A DNA stretch of 64,000 nt from Clostridium_AD estertheticum_D. Lineage in GTDB: Bacteria > Bacillota > Clostridia > Clostridiales > Clostridiaceae. The position numbers and the translations under genes are program-made. The stretch lies in NCBI RefSeq assembly GCF_018861295.1, contig NZ_JAHLDM010000006.1, forward strand, positions 62,001-126,000. Reading direction: 5' to 3'. Numbering within the stretch: the stretch's first letter is position 1; every line of letters starts with the position of its first letter. Positions 60,529 through 64,000 of this stretch are shown in pieces. The notes beneath the pieces are model-generated. The model saw only the letters and a program-made list of their open reading frames with translations. It searched no databases and was not told the origin of the DNA.

Positions 60529-61524
60529 ATGGAAAATGTAAGAATTTTAAAGGTAGAAATTTATCATCCTGAGAATGAGGTATTTAATAGTTTTTATCTG
60601 AAGCATTTTAAATCTCAAGGAAAAGACATTGAAGGCTTGTTAAAAGCTTTTGGGCGAGATAAGAGATATATAATCGATGATGATAATGAAAATACTGTTA
60701 CTATGGGTATAAAAGTAGCTAATAAAGTATTGAAAAATGCAGGGCTAGAAGGAAAGGATATTGATATGGTTATGTTTTCATCTCAATTTCCTGAATATAC
60801 ATTTCCAAGTCAATCGCTAATAGTACATAATGCAATAGATGGGAAAGAAGATTGTATGTGTATGGATACAAATACAAATTGTGCAGGAATGCTTGTTACT
60901 GTTGAGCAGACGATAAGAGCTATGATGGGAAATCCTCATGTAAAACGAGCTTTAGTGATAGGGTCTGATTATACTTCGATACATTGTAGGGACGACGATG
61001 AACTAACTTACCCTAATTTTGCAGATGGGGCTGCCGCTATTATTTTAGAAAAGACAGAAGAGGGCGGGTTTATAGATAGTATGTGCAAAAGTGATGGGGC
61101 TACATGGGAGGCAGTTAAATATCCAGCTTGTGGTATGTCAAAAGTATATAAAGAAGAATTATCAGTTAGAGATAGAAGATTACAATGGACACCTTTTGAA
61201 GGTTTATTTATAATTGACAAAGCAGTAACTTCAATTCATGCCTTACTAAATAGGAATGGTTTAAAAATAGAAGAAATAAATAGCTATTGCTTTTCTCAAT
61301 ATTCAAAAGCATTTTCAAACCTTGGTTCAGAAAAATTAGGTGTAGATATAAACAAGTTTATTTATATAGGCGATGCATATGGATATACAGGAACAAGCAG
61401 TCCATTTATATCATTTTATGAGGGAATTAAAACTGGTAGGATAAAAAGAGGAGACATTGTTTGCCTCTGGACAGTTGCAATTAATTGGACTATTTGTACT
61501 ATGCTTTTAATTATTTTACTGTAG
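60529..61524 (+). CDS. Ketoacyl-ACP synthase III-like protein with altered catalytic residues
   Basis: A 331-residue thiolase-fold protein of the FabH type. The nucleophile Cys118 is kept (TNTNCAGML) and GDYTSIHC/FADGAAAIIL match FabH landmarks. Where FabH has the catalytic His (PHQAN) this protein has Ser256 (FSQYS). Where FabH has Asn in GNTS this has Tyr286 (GYTGTSS). It may therefore be an acyltransferase or a hydrolase, not a decarboxylating condensing enzyme. No fatty acid genes are adjacent. Its 3' end overlaps the next gene by 14 nt, tail to tail. Confidence 0.82.
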   Translation: MENVRILKVEIYHPENEVFNSFYLKHFKSQGKDIEGLLKAFGRDKRYIIDDDNENTVTMGIKVANKVLKNAGLEGKDIDMVMFSSQFPEYTFPSQSLIVHNAIDGKEDCMCMDTNTNCAGMLVTVEQTIRAMMGNPHVKRALVIGSDYTSIHCRDDDELTYPNFADGAAAIILEKTEEGGFIDSMCKSDGATWEAVKYPACGMSKVYKEELSVRDRRLQWTPFEGLFIIDKAVTSIHALLNRNGLKIEEINSYCFSQYSKAFSNLGSEKLGVDINKFIYIGDAYGYTGTSSPFISFYEGIKTGRIKRGDIVCLWTVAINWTICTMLLIILL

Positions 61525-61879
61525 CAGTTGAAAGCCCAGCTTCCTTACAGAGTCTTTGAAGTTGCATTTTTAGTACTATATTTTTTGTACAATCAAATAT
61601 AATGTTCTTAAAACCCTCTTTTTTATACATTTCTAAACAACCTCTTAACATATTGGTCATATCGACACCTGATTTAGTATCTTTTCCTGAAACTTTTAGC
61701 TCTTTGCAATCAAATTGAAGTTCATATTCTTTTGCATTAATAGGTTTAAGAATTGTTGTGTAATCGCGTACAAAGTCATCAGCATCAGCAGGACCGAATG
61801 AACCAAAAGCCTTTGCAAATAGTATTTGTTTTGTTTTGTCTAAAGTCAATTCATATTTCTTATCGTTAGCTGTTGTCAT
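61511..61879 (-). CDS. Small protein of unknown function
   Basis: A 122-residue soluble alpha/beta protein (LTLDKTKQILFAKAFGSF; ELQFDCKELKVSGKD; MLRGCLEMYKKEGFKNIIFD). The layout with a central strand pair and an amphipathic helix resembles STAS-like folds, but no family is recognised with confidence. The ATG at 61879 has AAGGA upstream; a GTG at 61888 is in frame but too near the SD. It converges on and overlaps the KAS III-like gene. Confidence 0.65.
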   Translation of the reverse strand: MTTANDKKYELTLDKTKQILFAKAFGSFGPADADDFVRDYTTILKPINAKEYELQFDCKELKVSGKDTKSGVDMTNMLRGCLEMYKKEGFKNIIFDCTKNIVLKMQLQRLCKEAGLSTATVK

Positions 61880-62053
61880 ATAAAACACATCCTTATTATA
61901 TAATTATAAACTTAAGTTAGTAATCATTTACTCTATTTATAATAATATTCTATTTTAGTACAATTTTCAACAAAAAAATACATTTTATATTAAATTTTTT
62001 TAAAATAAAAGATTATATTAATGTTTAAGGAAAAGATACGTTTTATACTAAAC

Positions 62054-62866
62054 TTATTTCAATAGTTGTAATACATTTTGGGCCTGTTGATTAGATTGCG
62101 ATAACATAGCTTGGGCTACTTGATATAGAATACTATTTTTTGAGTATTCCATCATTTCTTTTGCAATATCTACGTCTCTTATTCTAGATTCTGCAGACTG
62201 TAGATTTTCAGCAGTAATATCATTTATTGAGATTACGTGTTCTAATCTATTTGTGTATGCACCTAACGTTCCTCTAAAAGAAGAAGTTTTTTCAATTGCT
62301 TTCTGTACACTTTTTATTGCATTAGAAGCATTTTCTAGAGTTGATATATTAACATCACCTAAATTTAATGCAGTTCCAGTCATAGATTCTAGATTTATAG
62401 TCATTGATTGATTAGAATTAGCACCTATTTGTAGTACAAGTTCATTATTATCCTTACCCAATAAAGGGATAGTATTAAATTCAGTTTGCTTCGCACTTCT
62501 TGTAATTTCTTCTTTTAGTTGTTCAAACTCTTTATTTAATTGAGATCTATCATCATCAGAGTTTGTTCCTGTAGCTGCTTGAACAGCTAATTCATTCATT
62601 CTTTGCAGCATAGAATGCGTTTCATTTAGTGCTCCCTCAGCTGTTTGAAGTAATGAAATACCATCCTCGGCATTTCTGGAGGCTTGCTCTAATCCTCTAA
62701 TTTGACCTCTCATCTTTTCAGAAATAGCAAGACCAGCTGGATCATCTGCTGCTCTATTTATTCTTAGGCCTGAAGATAATCTTTCCATAGATCTACCCAT
62801 TTTATTTTGAAGAATAGACATTTGTCTACAGGCAAACATTGCGCTAATATTATGACCAATTATCAT
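62054..62866 (-). CDS. hag: Flagellin
   Basis: A 270-residue flagellin reduced to the conserved D0/D1 core: N-terminal IIGHNISAMFACRQMSILQ with SSGLRINRAADDPAGLAISE, and C-terminal AESRIRDVDIAKEMMEYSKN with SQSNQQAQNVLQLLK. The variable central domain is almost absent. It is exported by the flagellar type III system and forms the filament. GGAGG precedes the ATG, and a SigD-like promoter lies upstream. Confidence 0.96.
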   Translation of the reverse strand: MIIGHNISAMFACRQMSILQNKMGRSMERLSSGLRINRAADDPAGLAISEKMRGQIRGLEQASRNAEDGISLLQTAEGALNETHSMLQRMNELAVQAATGTNSDDDRSQLNKEFEQLKEEITRSAKQTEFNTIPLLGKDNNELVLQIGANSNQSMTINLESMTGTALNLGDVNISTLENASNAIKSVQKAIEKTSSFRGTLGAYTNRLEHVISINDITAENLQSAESRIRDVDIAKEMMEYSKNSILYQVAQAMLSQSNQQAQNVLQLLK

Positions 62867-62937
62867 AAAGAATTCCTCCGTTAAACTTACTTTTAATACT
62901 TTATATATATTTTATTCATAATTATACCATTAATTAA

Positions 62938-62965
62938 TTTATCGTATGATCTTCAAATATCTTTA
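62938..62965 (-). promoter_or_regulatory. SigD-like flagellin promoter
   Basis: On the minus strand TAAA (62965-62962) is followed after 18 nt by GATAAA (62943-62938), which fits TAAA-N15-GCCGATAT spacing exactly though GCC is replaced by TAC. It lies 72 nt before the flagellin start. Confidence 0.6.
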
Positions 62966-63146
62966 GGGGGTATAGTTAATATACGTATAAAAATATGTGA
63001 CATGATTGATATTAAGTCTAGGGTGTAGCTTTAGGCTTCATTCACAGGGTATTTAACATGGGAGATATGTATCTGAAATTTCACTAGTAAGTGCCACCCA
63101 CATGGCAAGTGGCATCTTTAAAATAAAGCCGTAATGTAAGGCAAAG

Positions 63147-63178
63147 CCGAATAATGCAAAAGACATTATTCGGTTTTT
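63147..63178 (+). terminator. Terminator-like hairpin in the flagellin upstream region
   Basis: CCGAATAATG pairs with CATTATTCGG and is followed by TTTTT. A smaller TGCCAC/GTGGCA hairpin lies at about 63093-63114. No ORF explains them, so 63000-63180 may encode a small RNA or hold gene remnants. Confidence 0.7.
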
Positions 63179-63457
63179 ACTTTTCTAACTTACACCTAAA
63201 GATATATACTTTTTCGTTTTTTAGTATTTCTTTCATGTTTTCTGATATGAAATTAAAAGTTGTTGTACTTCCATCATTTTGTATAAATGCAGCTAAATTA
63301 ATATTTTAGACTTAATTAATATTATATATGGAAAGTAATAAATGTAGTTAATTTAACTTAGCTATTAATAATACTCTATTCATGTTATCATATAATTATA
63401 GATGTGGGCAATTATGGCTTAGATTGATTTTATTTATAAAATAAAAAAGTCGGAAAT

Positions 63458-63481
63458 CTGTAAAGCTGTAAAGATGTAAAG
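63458..63481 (+). repeat. Three tandem 8-nt units
   Basis: CTGTAAAG, CTGTAAAG, ATGTAAAG in direct succession, 90 nt before the last gene. The rest of 63179-63570 is A/T-rich with no recognised feature. Confidence 0.6.
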
Positions 63482-63570
63482 TCTCTAAGGGAATATTAGT
63501 AATTTTTATTTAATAAAATATAAATATGTTAGTGATAAAGAATTTTCGCTAAATGGGGGATGAGATAAGC

Positions 63571-64000
63571 TTGAAGAAGTTATCAAAGATATTATCAATA
63601 CTACTTATGGTGGCATTACTTGTAACAATTAATTTCAATGCATATGCTAAATCAAGGTCTGGTGGATTTAAATCAAGTGGTAGTCATAGTAGTTCAAGTA
63701 GTAAAAGTTCGAGTAGTAGCAGTAGTGGAGGATTTAAATCAAGTAATAGTTATACAAAACCTTCAACTGCAACAACAGATAAAACATCACCATCGAGTGA
63801 TAAATCAACAAGTACAAGTAGTAATAGTGAAACCAAAACACCAATTGTAGGTAGTAATAATAATTATAGTAACAATAATCATAGAAGTTTTATACCAATG
63901 ATGTTTTTTGGAAATTCATTTGGTAGTTCGATATTTAGGTATGCAGGTTTAATTGTTATTTTATTAATAATGTTCTATGCGTATAGATTTATTAAAAGAA
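63571..64000 (+). CDS. Serine-rich exported or membrane protein (partial, runs off the window)
   Basis: Starting at TTG (63571) behind GGGGGATGAG, the frame stays open to the window end (143 codons). It has a signal peptide (LSILLMVALLVTINFNAYA), then a low-complexity Ser/Gly/Thr region with two GGFKSS units, then a hydrophobic helix (YAGLIVILLIMFYAYRFIKR). An in-frame ATG at 63553 lacks an SD. The layout recalls bacterial Tim44-like proteins, where the domain follows such a helix, but that part is outside the window. Confidence 0.7.
   Translation, partial: MKKLSKILSILLMVALLVTINFNAYAKSRSGGFKSSGSHSSSSSKSSSSSSSGGFKSSNSYTKPSTATTDKTSPSSDKSTSTSSNSETKTPIVGSNNNYSNNNHRSFIPMMFFGNSFGSSIFRYAGLIVILLIMFYAYRFIKR

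Noticed and set aside
63040..63160. Possible cyclic-di-GMP-I riboswitch (CACAGGG at about 63045 and GCAAAGCC at about 63141).
   Set aside because: The two motifs are about 90 nt apart instead of about 30, GGCAAACC is missing, and no downstream plus-strand gene follows closely.
63650..63730. AGTAGT-rich low-complexity DNA as a repeat element.
   Set aside because: It is codon repetition for a Ser-rich segment of an open reading frame with a signal peptide.

Overview
The window is strongly AT-rich, with dense short operons, AGGAGG-type ribosome binding sites, frequent TTG/GTG starts and T-tailed hairpin terminators. Gene content fits a motile, fermentative, Gram-positive anaerobe of Clostridium sensu stricto: Ula-type ascorbate PTS, myo-inositol fermentation, a dlt operon for teichoic acid D-alanylation, NatAB, a short flagellin behind a SigD-like promoter, and a propionate CoA-transferase like that of Clostridium propionicum. 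No rRNA, tRNA or CRISPR array was seen.

1-9.9 kb: L-ascorbate locus. ulaC-ulaA-ulaB-ulaG run on the minus strand behind a SorC-family regulator. ulaE, ulaF, a predicted beta-propeller protein and a cytoplasmic 5'-nucleotidase-like enzyme diverge on the plus strand. The same TGCACA-NN-TGTGCA palindrome lies at both promoters. ulaD is not in the window. 9.9-12.8 kb: a PQQ-propeller-like protein, a lipoprotein of the ComEC metallo-beta-lactamase type and a DUF3006-like protein.

12.8-34.8 kb: the most interesting part, an inositol fermentation island. iolJ-iolC-iolB-iolD-iolG-iolE and an organophosphate antiporter form one operon. They are followed by a large purple-acid-phosphatase-like protein, a dead IS, a DeoR-family regulator (IolR candidate), an inositol MFS symporter, a lone EIIA-Glc, and a second operon: Fe-alcohol dehydrogenase, acyl-CoA dehydrogenase, crotonase and propionate CoA-transferase. 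Neither iolA nor a malonate-semialdehyde dehydrogenase is present in the window. The second operon supplies every step from malonate semialdehyde to propionate through 3-hydroxypropionate, 3-hydroxypropionyl-CoA and acryloyl-CoA. A promoter with a near-identical 18-nt spacer (TGTTGGTTAAGTTATG core) precedes iolJ, the regulator and the dehydrogenase; close variants precede the EIIA gene and the symporter. This ties the two halves into one predicted regulon. Three of these promoter copies also carry short remnants resembling the start of the dehydrogenase gene.

34.8-46.1 kb: cell-surface genes (phosphodiester glycosidase, propeller-like membrane-anchored protein, serine hydrolase lipoprotein, zinc-ribbon/LRR protein, polysaccharide deacetylase, dltABCD) with several gene relics. 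46.1-49 kb: an uncharacterised gene beside a module (YczE-like membrane domain fused to a cytidylate-kinase-like domain, plus MarR) that is bracketed by a 25-nt exact direct repeat. 49-60.3 kb: chemoreceptor, NatAB, PutP, ankyrin protein, AraC regulator and a heterodimeric ABC exporter. 60.5-64 kb: a ketoacyl-synthase-III-like protein lacking the catalytic His and Asn, a small protein, flagellin, and the start of a serine-rich exported protein cut by the window edge.
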